Positions 8,869-16,225 of a stretch of 64,000 nt of DNA are shown here, piece by piece. The DNA is from an uncultured Oscillospiraceae bacterium. Lineage in GTDB: Bacteria; Bacillota; Clostridia; Oscillospirales; Oscillospiraceae. A model generated the notes under the pieces. The model did no database searches, was not told where the DNA came from, and worked only from the letters and a program-made list of their open reading frames with translations. How positions within the stretch are numbered: position 1 is the stretch's first letter; each line of letters starts with the position of its first letter. The stretch lies in NCBI GenBank assembly GCA_934654755.1, contig CAKUGQ010000001.1:62001-126000 (forward strand). The letters are read 5' to 3'. Position numbers and translations under genes: made by a program.

Positions 8869-10265
8869 TTTATGTCCTTGCCGTCAAAAATGTCGCCGCA
8901 TTCGGGACAGAACTTCGGCGGATTAGTCGGATCCTCGGGTTCCCAGCCGCATTTATCGCAGCGGTAGAGCGGTGCGCCCTCGGGTTTTTTGGCGCCGCAG
9001 CTCTGGCAGAATTTTCCCTTATTCACCGTGCCGCAGGAGCAAGTCCAGCCCTCGGAATCCGCCGGCTTGGGAGAGCCGCATTCGGGGCAGAATTTGCCGG
9101 TGGCCGTAGCGCCGCACTTGCATTTCCATGCGCCGGTCTGTACGGGTTCCGGTTTCTTGGCACCGCACTCCGGGCAGAACTTACCCGTGGCGGTTGCGCC
9201 GCAGGCACATTTCCAGACGCCCGCTGCCGGGGCTGTCGGTGCCGCCGGAGCCTGCTGCTGGCCCATAGCAAACAGATTTTGCGCATTCATTCCGCCGCCT
9301 GCGTTCATGGCCATCCCCATGCCCAAAAAACCTGTCATGGCTCCCGCCTGGTTGCCTGCCGCCGTCTTCATGGCATCTGCCTGCGCACCCACAAGTGTTG
9401 CCGCCGCCATGGTGGGATCCCGCATAATAGCCGTGCGCTGTGCCTGCTTGATCATATCCGCATCCTCGTCCGGCAGCGTGACCGAGCCCAGAGCGATGCT
9501 GACGACCTTTAATCCCCTCAGCGCTCCCCATTTTTCGGAGAGCGCCGTGTTCATGGCGTTTTCAAGGTCGGTATTGTGAGTCACGATTTGATTGGGGCGA
9601 AGCTCCAAATCGGAAAGCCGTCCGAATGCCGGCTGCAACGCGCTGACAAATTCGGTTTTCAGCTGGCTATCCAGCTCGTCCCTGGTATACTCCTTCTCCA
9701 CATTTCCGCAGACATTGGTGTAGAAGAGCAGGGGATCTGCGATCTTATACGAGTAAACACCGGAGCAGCGCACCGAGACATCCAGATCCAGCCCAATCTT
9801 GGAATCCACCACACGGAAGGGAATGGGGTTCGGCGTACCGAACTTGTTGTCGATAAGCTCCTTGGTGTTGAAATAGTACACCCGCTGATCCTTGCCGGTA
9901 TCACCGCCGTAGGTGAAGCGCTTGCCGATCGTCTTAAACGTATCCAGGATTCCCTTTCCCAGCGAACCGGTGAAGATGCTCGGCTCGGTCGAGGTATCGT
10001 ATGTAAACTCGCCCGGTTCGGCGCAAACCTCTACGACCTTTCCCTGCTCCACGATGATCATGCACTGCCCATCCGCCACGGCAATACCGGAGCCGTTGGA
10101 GATGATGTTGTCATTGCCTTTCGTGTTGGAGGAACGTCCGCTGACGCGCTTTTGCCCTTTGGTAACAAGTACCTCCTTGGGCATAGACTCGCAGTAGAAG
10201 AATTCTTTCCATTGATCGGCAAGAGTGCCGCCCAACGCGCCGATACCTGCCTTAATGAGTCCCAT
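8865..10265 (-). CDS. YdjI-like SPFH-domain protein with four zinc ribbons
   Basis: A 466-residue cytoplasmic protein. The first 90 residues carry the YdjI signature (GGTLADQWKEFF, then SNTKGNDNIISNGS). An SPFH/band-7-like domain follows to about residue 300, then a Met/Ala/Gln/Gly-rich linker. Four CxC-x(10-14)-CxxC zinc ribbons lie at about 350-375, 379-403, 407-429 and 434-460. B. subtilis YdjI is a membrane-associated SPFH protein that acts with PspA/YdjG/YdjH in response to envelope stress; in that system the zinc ribbon sits on YdjG, so here the functions look combined. AAAGGAG lies upstream of the ATG. It heads the run that includes the truncated TPM gene. Confidence 0.8.
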   Translation of the reverse strand: MGLIKAGIGALGGTLADQWKEFFYCESMPKEVLVTKGQKRVSGRSSNTKGNDNIISNGSGIAVADGQCMIIVEQGKVVEVCAEPGEFTYDTSTEPSIFTGSLGKGILDTFKTIGKRFTYGGDTGKDQRVYYFNTKELIDNKFGTPNPIPFRVVDSKIGLDLDVSVRCSGVYSYKIADPLLFYTNVCGNVEKEYTRDELDSQLKTEFVSALQPAFGRLSDLELRPNQIVTHNTDLENAMNTALSEKWGALRGLKVVSIALGSVTLPDEDADMIKQAQRTAIMRDPTMAAATLVGAQADAMKTAAGNQAGAMTGFLGMGMAMNAGGGMNAQNLFAMGQQQAPAAPTAPAAGVWKCACGATATGKFCPECGAKKPEPVQTGAWKCKCGATATGKFCPECGSPKPADSEGWTCSCGTVNKGKFCQSCGAKKPEGAPLYRCDKCGWEPEDPTNPPKFCPECGDIFDGKDIK

Positions 10266-10325
10266 AATAACTGCTCCTTTCCAATTGTAAAAAGATCTGT
10301 ATATTCCCCGACTGAAGCCGACAGA

Positions 10326-10604
10326 TCACCGTTTATTTTCCATACTCCCTGCGGAATACGGATTTTTGTTTTCTTTCGGCAAATCGCGCGCCGAGCCGCA
10401 TTTACTTGCCCAGCCGATAAAGGCCATCCACATGATCAAATATAAAAGCCACGCGATAAATGCACCGACCGACCACCACACCGATATTTTCAGCCAAAAA
10501 TGTAGCACCAATAAACTCACAGCCGGCAGCAGTCCCTCAATGTTCATCAGCATATTGATGAAGAGACAAGGAAAAAAACTGCCGCTTCGTTTTGAATTGC
10601 GCAT
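10326..10604 (-). CDS. Small two-helix membrane protein
   Basis: A 92-residue protein starting at MRNSKRSGSF behind an AAGGAGG site; an ORF start 14 codons earlier has no ribosome site. Two hydrophobic helices (about 10-35 and 40-65) are followed by a polar, Lys/Asn-rich tail. It lies 61 bases upstream of the SPFH gene on the same strand, so it may be a membrane tether or accessory for that protein, which is an inference from position alone. No family is recognised. Confidence 0.55.
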   Translation of the reverse strand: MRNSKRSGSFFPCLFINMLMNIEGLLPAVSLLVLHFWLKISVWWSVGAFIAWLLYLIMWMAFIGWASKCGSARDLPKENKNPYSAGSMENKR

Positions 10605-10832
10605 TTTTTCCTCCTTTTGTGTTGTTTCGCCCCGGAAACCGCTCACACTCCGCCCGCGGCATCACAGGTATGGAGAGATCGCCTCATGCACCGAAGTCGT
10701 GTTCTCCGACAAAACGCCCCGCCGGAGTCCGGTCAGGTGCGAAGCCGGTCATATGCACGCCTTCAGACATACAGGAAACCCCGCCGTTTTCTTTTCTTCA
10801 ATATGCTTTTTCCCTCTTTCCGCGCGACCCCG

Positions 10833-11216
10833 TCACATTGCATAAATCTGATCCATCAGGTATTCAGCGGTCATCGACCCGTAGAAAAACTGGTCTATAA
10901 TACCGTTTTTCTTCGCATCCCGGATATCCTTTGCCGCCTGTTTTTCGGTGTTGGAATCCACGATGAGGGCTATCTTGCAGTCGGGACATGTCGCCTTTAC
11001 CTCGTCCCGCAGCTTCATTCTTTCACAGAGCAGCCAGGGCGTATAGGCGGTAACTTCCATTACAAGGGCAAACGGTTTGTACACACGGCACAGTTCGACG
11101 GTATCCTGCGGTGTCTCCGCACGAACCACAGCAATATCATAGTCCGAATTCTTGAAAGCAGCCGCTATGGAATCGCCGAACAGAAAATTCTGCATATCGA
11201 CCACGATTTTTTTCAT
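10833..11216 (-). CDS. Stand-alone response-regulator receiver-like protein
   Basis: A 127-residue alpha/beta protein with the texture of a CheY-type receiver domain: strands MKKIVVDM, YDIAVVRAE, FALVMEV and KIALIVDS alternating with helices. The acidic pocket is degenerate (no clear DD pair after strand 1, and Glu rather than Asp at the end of strand 3), so phosphorylation is doubtful. No output domain and no kinase lie nearby. GGAGG precedes the ATG by about 11 bases. It may be a pseudo-receiver that binds a partner. It is the first gene of the minus-strand island. Confidence 0.5.
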   Translation of the reverse strand: MKKIVVDMQNFLFGDSIAAAFKNSDYDIAVVRAETPQDTVELCRVYKPFALVMEVTAYTPWLLCERMKLRDEVKATCPDCKIALIVDSNTEKQAAKDIRDAKKNGIIDQFFYGSMTAEYLMDQIYAM

Positions 11217-11388
11217 CGGGCCATTCCTCCTTTTCCTTCATGATATATCTGATGAATCTACTTCATCTTACTTTCCGACATCATTATATCAAGAAAAAAA
11301 GGCTCTGTCTGTCCTCAAAAGTGTGGACAAATGCCGGTTGAATTGTAAATATATTATGAACTCTCGCCCTTTTTCCTCCGGACAGCGG

Positions 11389-11428
11389 AAAAAGGGACTG
11401 TTAAAAACCAAGTGTTCTTAACAGTCCC
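11389..11428 (-). terminator. Hairpin with T-run, minus strand
   Basis: An 11-bp perfect stem (GGGACTGTTAA / TTAACAGTCCC, 13-base loop) is followed on the minus strand by TTTTTCC. It lies just past the stop codon of the LuxR remnant and probably terminated that gene. Confidence 0.55.
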
Positions 11429-11470
11429 TCAAAAACGCCGCAATGCATAAAGCATCATTTTACGGCATGT

Positions 11471-11600
11471 TTATCGTTTTTCTTCGCGCTCATCAAGCCA
11501 GCTCCCGGGTACCACCATTCGTTTGCCGACGGCTGCGATCATCAGACGGTTGCGGTTTGTATAACCTGTTTTTTCCAGCATTCGGTTATGGGCTGAAGCG
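11471..11600 (-). pseudogene. Remnant of a LuxR-type helix-turn-helix regulator
   Basis: About 40 codons on the minus strand read as the recognition-helix end of a LuxR DNA-binding domain (N-R-M-L-E-K-T-G-Y-T-N-R followed by IAAVGKRM and a charged tail) and end at TAA 11471. Upstream of it the frame no longer shows the LTxRE...SNKEIA half of the domain or any sensory part, and no start is visible. It is therefore a decayed C-terminal fragment, not a functional gene. Confidence 0.5.
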
Positions 11601-11928
11601 AACGCGCAGACGGTCGCCTGACATCGCCGCGCCGCACCTGAATATCCTTCGTTCCGCTACGCTCCACTCCCACTCTGTAAATTCGGGTGCGGTTATCAAT
11701 CGCTTTCATGTTCAGCGTAAATTCTCAAAGTAAATGCAACAGTAGCGAAGTCCTTACATTTAGAATGAGAAAACGGTAGCAGTAAGTATGAGAAAAGAGC
11801 GAAAAAGCGACGAAAACGCAGAAAAAGAGCGTGAGAAAAAAGCCTGAGAGGTAGAATTCTCGGACTAAATGCAACCATGGTTGCGTTTACTATGAGAAGA
11901 TTTTGGACAAAAGTTATTTAAAAGGCTC

Positions 11929-11957
11929 TTGAAAAAGACCATGAAAGGTGATACAAT
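11929..11957 (+). promoter_or_regulatory. Orphan sigma-70-type promoter
   Basis: TTGAAA, a 17-base spacer and TACAAT. No gene begins within 400 bases. The transcript would run through a structured leader to the terminator at 12370-12400, upstream of the NUDIX gene. Confidence 0.45.
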
Positions 11958-12369
11958 ATAAATATCCCCGCACACCTTCCTAAAAAATCTGATGTCATTA
12001 GTATATGGGTCTACGGACTGAATGGGGGACAATTATACTAAAAATGACAGAGGTGATGTGTATAGTGGAAGATGTATTAGTTGTAAGCTCTTTTTTGGTA
12101 TTCTGCATTAATAAGGCTCTACCTTTTATTTTTCAGGGAACATGGTGTGTCACGGTATGAACAAACTCAACTTTCTGACCACCATAATACAGGGGCTTTG
12201 AAAACTGCCTTTAAAAAAGAGTGATATCTTTTTTGGCTGACAGAAAATAATTCCTATGGTTTTGTTTAAACCGCGCGGAGGTAGCGAAAAAAACATTAAA
12301 AAACGCTGAAATCCCTTATGCCATAAGGATTTTCGAGTAATATCTTTTTTGGCGGCGCGATACACAGCC

Positions 12370-12400
12370 CACCGTAATTCTGTTACGGTGAGCTTTTTAT
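12370..12400 (+). terminator. Intrinsic terminator ahead of the NUDIX gene
   Basis: An 8-bp stem (CACCGTAA / TTACGGTG) with a 5-base loop followed by AGCTTTTTATTTT. It stands 24 bases before the NUDIX start and after an orphan promoter. It either ends a non-coding transcript or acts as an attenuator. Confidence 0.6.
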
Positions 12401-12423
12401 TTTCCCGGTCAGGAGGAAGTACG

Positions 12424-12969
12424 ATGGAGCTGTGGGATCTTTATGATGAAAACCGTGTGAAGCTGCACCGGACGATGGTGCGCGGCGCCGCACAGCCGGA
12501 GGGCACATTTCGCCTTGTCGTACACGTTTGTGTGTTCAATTCCGGAGGAGAGCTTCTGATCCAGCAGCGCCAGCCCTTTAAGGCCGGATGGTCCAATCTT
12601 TGGGATGTGTCGGCCGGGGGGAGTGCGATCTCCGGAGAGACGAGCGCGCAGGCAGCGCGGCGGGAGCTTTTCGAGGAGCTGGGCCTTTTGCTGCCGTCGG
12701 AGCAGTTCCAAACGGCGCTGACGGTTAACTTTGAGGGTGGATTTGACGATTTTTATCTGATCGAATGCGATGTGAACCCGTCGGAGCTGCGACTCCAGCC
12801 TGAAGAGGTTCAGGCGGCGTGCTGGGCCGACCGGGAACGTGTCCTGCAGATGCTTGCGGACGGTTCGTTCCTCCCGCTTTCGCCGCATTTTGTGGAGCTG
12901 CTGTTTTTTATGCGCCGCGGCATGGGAATCCTGACTGCCTCGGACACCACACATGCAACAGAGAAGTAA
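12424..12969 (+). CDS. NUDIX hydrolase (Idi/YfcD-like)
   Basis: A 181-residue hydrolase of nucleoside-diphosphate-linked or similar pyrophosphate substrates. The Nudix box is complete at residues 66-88 (G-x5-E-x7-R-E-L-F-E-E-L-G-L), giving the Mg-binding glutamates. The opening ELWDLYDENR and the length resemble the isopentenyl-diphosphate-isomerase-like YfcD subgroup, whose true substrates are mostly unknown. AGGAGG lies 9 bases before the ATG; an ORF start 25 codons earlier lies inside the preceding terminator and is rejected. It is a single-gene unit between two terminators, possibly controlled by the long leader upstream. Confidence 0.8.
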   Translation: MELWDLYDENRVKLHRTMVRGAAQPEGTFRLVVHVCVFNSGGELLIQQRQPFKAGWSNLWDVSAGGSAISGETSAQAARRELFEELGLLLPSEQFQTALTVNFEGGFDDFYLIECDVNPSELRLQPEEVQAACWADRERVLQMLADGSFLPLSPHFVELLFFMRRGMGILTASDTTHATEK

Positions 12970-12975
12970 AACAGA

Positions 12976-13003
12976 GCGATGCAGTCCGTAAGGACTGCAT
13001 CGC
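12976..13003. terminator. Bidirectional hairpin between convergent genes
   Basis: A 12-bp perfect stem (GCGATGCAGTCC / GGACTGCATCGC, loop GTAA) between the convergent NUDIX and DUF1700 genes. The T-tract is weak on the plus side (TTCCTGTT). Confidence 0.5.
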
Positions 13004-13009
13004 TTCCTG

Positions 13010-13729
13010 TTAATGCCTGCCAAACCAGCTCCATGCGTGCCAGAATTGCAGCGTTCCGGCAGAGAGACTGCAGGCAATAAAGGCCAGAACAAATCCGACT
13101 GCAAATACGGCCAGAGCGATCAGTGCGGCTGCGCGCAGGCGACGCTTTGTTTTCGGCAGAAACTGCGGTGCGACCGGCAGCGGAGGAAGAGCTGCGCCGC
13201 CGGAGGCACCGGCCAACGCATTGCGGTGGAAACGTCCATAGGCACGGGCGAGCTGCCGCAGAAAAGCGGCGTAGTAGATGCATCCGACGGTACCGAGTGC
13301 GGCCAGCGCCGCGCAGGCAACCGCAAGAATCGCTGCACAGCCGTAGGGAACGGTCGGGATTCCGTACAGCTCCAGCCGTCCCAAAAGGCAGACGGCAACC
13401 ACCGCAAACGACACGGATGCGGCGGCCAGGACGATTTCCCATGCGGCAAGCAGCACATAAAGAAGCCCCGAAAACAGATCGGCGATACATAGCCCTGTAA
13501 CGACCAACGGCTTGCGCCCGCCGTTCGGCACGGACGTGTCGGCTTCGCCGAATTGCGCAGCCAGCGTGACAGGGTCTCCCAGTCCGGCGGCAATTTCTTC
13601 CTCCGAGTAGCCGTCGGCCAGTTTAAAGGCAAAGTGCTGCTCGTATTCCTCCATAATATCCGCTGCATCCGCGACATTTTTCTTGTGCAGCGCATCGGCA
13701 AGCTGCGTCATAAACTCATGCTTCGTCAT
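13010..13729 (-). CDS. DUF1700/HAAS-domain membrane protein
   Basis: A 239-residue protein. The N-terminal 70 residues are a HAAS-type helical domain (MTKHEFMTQLADAL, EEYEQHF, EEEIAAGLGDP). Several membrane helices follow to the C-terminus. The chosen ATG lies inside the end of padR (14-base overlap); an ORF start 13 codons upstream would extend the overlap without a ribosome site. PadR-HAAS pairs are common in Firmicutes. The membrane protein is thought to be part of a PadR-controlled envelope response, but its biochemical role is not established. Confidence 0.75.
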   Translation of the reverse strand: MTKHEFMTQLADALHKKNVADAADIMEEYEQHFAFKLADGYSEEEIAAGLGDPVTLAAQFGEADTSVPNGGRKPLVVTGLCIADLFSGLLYVLLAAWEIVLAAASVSFAVVAVCLLGRLELYGIPTVPYGCAAILAVACAALAALGTVGCIYYAAFLRQLARAYGRFHRNALAGASGGAALPPLPVAPQFLPKTKRRLRAAALIALAVFAVGFVLAFIACSLSAGTLQFWHAWSWFGRH

Positions 13730-14042
13730 TTTGTGTTTCCTCCAACAGATTTCTGACCGTCTGCGCAAATTTGAGATACTCTGCGCAGTCGCGGCGGTAA
13801 GTTTCGCGTCCGAGTGTGGTGAGCCGGTAGTACTTGCGCGGCGGGCCGCCGCTTTCCTCTTGCAAATAGGTGTTCAGCAGACCGTCCGCCTTCAGCTTTC
13901 GCAAAATAGGGTAAACCGTTCCGTCGGCAATATCGATGTGCCGGGAGAGGTATTCGGAAATCTCATAACCGTAGCGGTCGCGTTTGTGCAGCAGCGACAG
14001 CACGCAAAGCTCCAGCACGCCCTTTTTGTATTGCGTATTCAT
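13716..14042 (-). CDS. PadR-family transcriptional regulator
   Basis: A 108-residue winged-helix repressor: KKGVLELCVLSLLH helix, YGYEISEYL, then DGTVYPILRKLKADGLL as the recognition part, with a short C-terminal dimer helix (PadR subfamily 2 size). The ATG at 14042 sits 6 bases after AAGGAG; a TTG two codons earlier is possible. The promoter just upstream carries an ACTAG/CTAGT inverted repeat across the -10 region, which fits autoregulation. It forms an operon with the overlapping DUF1700 gene. Confidence 0.85.
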   Translation of the reverse strand: MNTQYKKGVLELCVLSLLHKRDRYGYEISEYLSRHIDIADGTVYPILRKLKADGLLNTYLQEESGGPPRKYYRLTTLGRETYRRDCAEYLKFAQTVRNLLEETQNDEA

Positions 14043-14074
14043 AGGCAACTCCTTTCTCGAATATCTACTACTAG

Positions 14075-14102
14075 ATTATAATCACTAGTGTGAAAATGTC
14101 AA
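14075..14102 (-). promoter_or_regulatory. padR promoter with overlapping operator-like repeat
   Basis: Perfect TTGACA and TATAAT hexamers with a 16-base spacer on the minus strand. An inverted repeat ACTAG-N10-CTAGT spans the -10 element, a likely PadR binding site. Confidence 0.7.
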
Positions 14103-14143
14103 GCCATTTTTCGAAATTTTTCGGCGGACGGGCTTGCCGCGTC

Positions 14144-14172
14144 TTGCACCGGCGATGAATACATGATACAAT
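14144..14172 (+). promoter_or_regulatory. Promoter of the RyR-domain gene
   Basis: TTGCAC, a 17-base spacer, TACAAT, 48 bases before the start codon of the RyR-domain gene. Confidence 0.5.
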
Positions 14173-14220
14173 GAATCAGAAAAATGCGGTGCCTGCGGGC
14201 GGGAAGGGGAGGGCATAGCC

Positions 14221-14499
14221 ATGTATCAACCGAAACCGATCGATACAAGCGACGTTGTCTTACCGGAGGAGCTGTCGGAGCTGATGGAGCGGATGGCAGA
14301 AAATGTCCATGAGGTTTGGGCGCGAGGACGGATCGACGAAGGGTGGAGCCATGGCCCGAGGCGAAACGATACTCTCCGGCAGACGCCCTGCCTTGTCCCA
14401 TACGCGGCGCTGAGCGAAGAGGAAAAGGAATATGACCGCCGCACGGCGGCGGAGACCCTGAAGATGATCCTTTCTATGGGGTACCGAATCACAAAATAA
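14221..14499 (+). CDS. RyR-domain mini-protein
   Basis: A 92-residue protein consisting of a single RyR domain, the repeat first defined in animal ryanodine receptors. It shows the family pattern in order: P-x-P-x-D-T-S near residue 5, L-P-E-E-L, then A-E-N-V-H-E-V-W-A, GWSHGPRRND, a P-C-L-V-P-Y-x-x-L core at about 56-64, and E-K-E-Y-D-R with a C-terminal helix. A GGGAGG-rich site precedes the ATG. Bacterial RyR proteins are known in gut anaerobes and phages, and their role is unresolved. It is monocistronic with its own promoter and terminator. Confidence 0.8.
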   Translation: MYQPKPIDTSDVVLPEELSELMERMAENVHEVWARGRIDEGWSHGPRRNDTLRQTPCLVPYAALSEEEKEYDRRTAAETLKMILSMGYRITK

Positions 14500-14570
14500 T
14501 ACACGGACATCCGGCGGCAAGACGCCGGACTGCGATTCCTGCAACGAAGTGTTTGCAGGATAAAAAACGA

Positions 14571-14608
14571 AGCCGCCCTGCCGGTAGAATCCGGCAGGGC
14601 GGCTTTTA
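14571..14608. terminator. Strong bidirectional terminator
   Basis: A 14-bp perfect GC-rich stem (AGCCGCCCTGCCGG and its complement, 6-base loop) followed by TTTTATG on the plus strand and CGTTTTTTATCC on the minus strand. It serves the convergent RyR and SPFH genes. Confidence 0.8.
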
Positions 14609-14616
14609 TGCGGGGG

Positions 14617-15522
14617 TTATTCTTTGACTTCCCTGACCGTCTCGACCAGGCCGGTCGCCAGACCGGCCAGGCTTTGCAGCTCGGAGGGAATGATAATCTT
14701 CGTAGCTTTGCCGTCGGCGATTTTCTGCATGGCTTCAAGCGCCTTAAGCTTGATTACCTGATCGTTCGGGCAGGCCTCGTTCAGCAGACGCATGGCTTCG
14801 GCGGTTGCCTTCTGCACGGCAAGAATGGCCTCGGCCTGGCCCTGTGCGCGCAGGATGGCAGACTGCTTTTCTGCATCGGCGCGCAGGATGGCAGATTCCT
14901 TCTCGCCCTCGGCGACAAGGATCTGCGAGTGCTTCGTGCCTTCAGCCTGCAGGATAGCCTGACGACGGTCGCGCTCGGCCTTCATCTGCTTTTCCATGGA
15001 ATTCTGGATATCCTGCGGCGGCAGAATGTTTTTCAGCTCGACGCGCGTAACCTTGATGCCCCAGGGATCGGTGGCTTCGTCCAAAATGGCGCGCATGTTG
15101 GTGTTGATGAGGTCGCGGGAGGTAAGCGTTTGGTCCAGCTCAAGATCGCCGATGATGTTACGCAGGGTGGTGGCGGTGAGCGTTTCCATCGCCATCATGG
15201 GGTTTTCCACGCCGTAGGTGTAGAGCTTGGGATCGGTGATCTGGAAATAGACCACGGTGTCGATCTGCATGGTGACGTTGTCCTTCGTAATAACCGGCTG
15301 GGGCGGGTAGTCGAGCACCTGCTCTTTGAGACTGATGCGCCGCGCGATGCGCTCGATAAAGGGCACCTTGAAGTGCAGGCCGACGCCCCAGACGGCGGAA
15401 AACGCGCCGAGACGCTCCACGACCCATGCGCGGGACTGCTGGACGATGCAGATGTTTTTGATGATGACGATAAACACCAGCAGCACCGCCGCTCCGATAA
15501 TGATCCACTGATATGGCTCCAT
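14617..15522 (-). CDS. SPFH/paraslipin (QmcA/stomatin-like) membrane protein
   Basis: A 301-residue inner-membrane protein: one N-terminal helix (residues 5-23), an SPFH domain (about 25-185) with Q-S-R-A-W-V-V-E-R-L-G, and a long Ala/Glu-rich coiled coil (185-270) typical of flotillin/stomatin oligomers. The start at MEPYQW has AAGGAGG 8 bases upstream; the longer ORF has no site. It probably forms membrane microdomain cages and regulates proteases. The NfeD gene just upstream is its standard partner; SPFH-NfeD pairs are conserved in bacteria and archaea. Confidence 0.85.
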   Translation of the reverse strand: MEPYQWIIIGAAVLLVFIVIIKNICIVQQSRAWVVERLGAFSAVWGVGLHFKVPFIERIARRISLKEQVLDYPPQPVITKDNVTMQIDTVVYFQITDPKLYTYGVENPMMAMETLTATTLRNIIGDLELDQTLTSRDLINTNMRAILDEATDPWGIKVTRVELKNILPPQDIQNSMEKQMKAERDRRQAILQAEGTKHSQILVAEGEKESAILRADAEKQSAILRAQGQAEAILAVQKATAEAMRLLNEACPNDQVIKLKALEAMQKIADGKATKIIIPSELQSLAGLATGLVETVREVKE

Positions 15523-15598
15523 AGATGATCCTCCTTGTTGTATGGTGAAAAAGTGAATTAAGCTTCGTGAAAAACGTCCGACGCGCCTTTGTGATTTG

Positions 15599-16054
15599 TT
15601 AATCTCCGCGGGAGACGGCCTGCACCCCGGCACGTTCTACAAGTACCTTTGCGCTTTCAAGCTTTGTGACCCGGACGGCCGTGCCTGCCTCGATCACCGA
15701 GCCGTCTGCACTCCGGGCGCTCCATTCCACGCCGCTGATCTTTACCGCGCCCGTTTCGCGCAGATTATCGATCCGCTCCGTGACCAGAACGACCTTGCCG
15801 ACGTTGCTTTCAGCGTTCGTTACGGTTTTGCGCGTATCAACCGTGCGGCGCACCAGCGGCCGCAGCAGGAGCAGCAGCAGTCCGGACACCGCGAAAAACA
15901 GTATAATTTGCAGCCAGAGCGGCGCGCCGCACAGCGCTGCAACAAGTGCGGCAAGGCTGCCGCCGATAAACCACAGCGACACGAGCGCTGCCGTTGCGGC
16001 CTCGGCCACGGCGAAGAGCACCGTCAGCCCAAGCCAGATCCATTCCGAATTCAT
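15599..16054 (-). CDS. NfeD-family membrane protein
   Basis: A 151-residue protein with an N-terminal membrane region (two to three helices, residues 5-70) and a C-terminal OB-fold domain (about 85-148) that includes the usual GKV...G-x-V-x-x-x-G-x-x-W-x-A-R-S core. It is the short, protease-less NfeD form. GGAGG precedes the ATG. It is the first gene of the NfeD-SPFH operon and should complex with the downstream paraslipin. The 76-base gap between the genes has no terminator. Confidence 0.85.
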   Translation of the reverse strand: MNSEWIWLGLTVLFAVAEAATAALVSLWFIGGSLAALVAALCGAPLWLQIILFFAVSGLLLLLLRPLVRRTVDTRKTVTNAESNVGKVVLVTERIDNLRETGAVKISGVEWSARSADGSVIEAGTAVRVTKLESAKVLVERAGVQAVSRGD

Positions 16055-16162
16055 CGTTTTCTTCCTCCTTTCCTGCCTGATACCAGTTTGACATGAAATG
16101 ACGCAAAAGTCAATAGGAATCTGTGGAAATTGAAACTTTCTTCCGGGTTTACAAATTCGTCA

Positions 16163-16191
16163 TTGCAAACAGCGCCGTGGCGCGGTATAAT
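16163..16191 (+). promoter_or_regulatory. Promoter of the rRNA methyltransferase operon
   Basis: TTGCAA, a 17-base spacer, TATAAT, about 35 bases before the start codon of the methyltransferase gene. It is divergent from nfeD. Confidence 0.6.
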
Positions 16192-16225
16192 GATCATTAG
16201 CTTTGCAGTGATCAAAGGAGAGCCT

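Larger units (their letters stand above)
11217..12423 (+). other. Gene-poor, decayed 1.2 kb interval
   Basis: No convincing intact gene is present. It holds a minus-strand terminator (11389-11428), a LuxR helix-turn-helix remnant (11471-11600), a 22-base near-perfect palindrome centred on GCAACCATGGTTGC (11867-11888), a consensus-like promoter (11929-11957), and a structured AT-rich stretch ending in a terminator (12370-12400) before the NUDIX gene. Two near-identical copies of AGTRATATCTTTTTTGGC occur at about 12221 and 12336. The interval separates the minus-strand island from housekeeping genes, so it may be the scar of past insertion or deletion. Confidence 0.5.

Noticed and set aside
12044..12160. 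38-codon ORF with a hydrophobic product on the plus strand
   Set aside because: A possible leader or toxin-like peptide, but its ribosome site lies downstream of the ATG and no family matches. Mentioned only as part of the leader finding.
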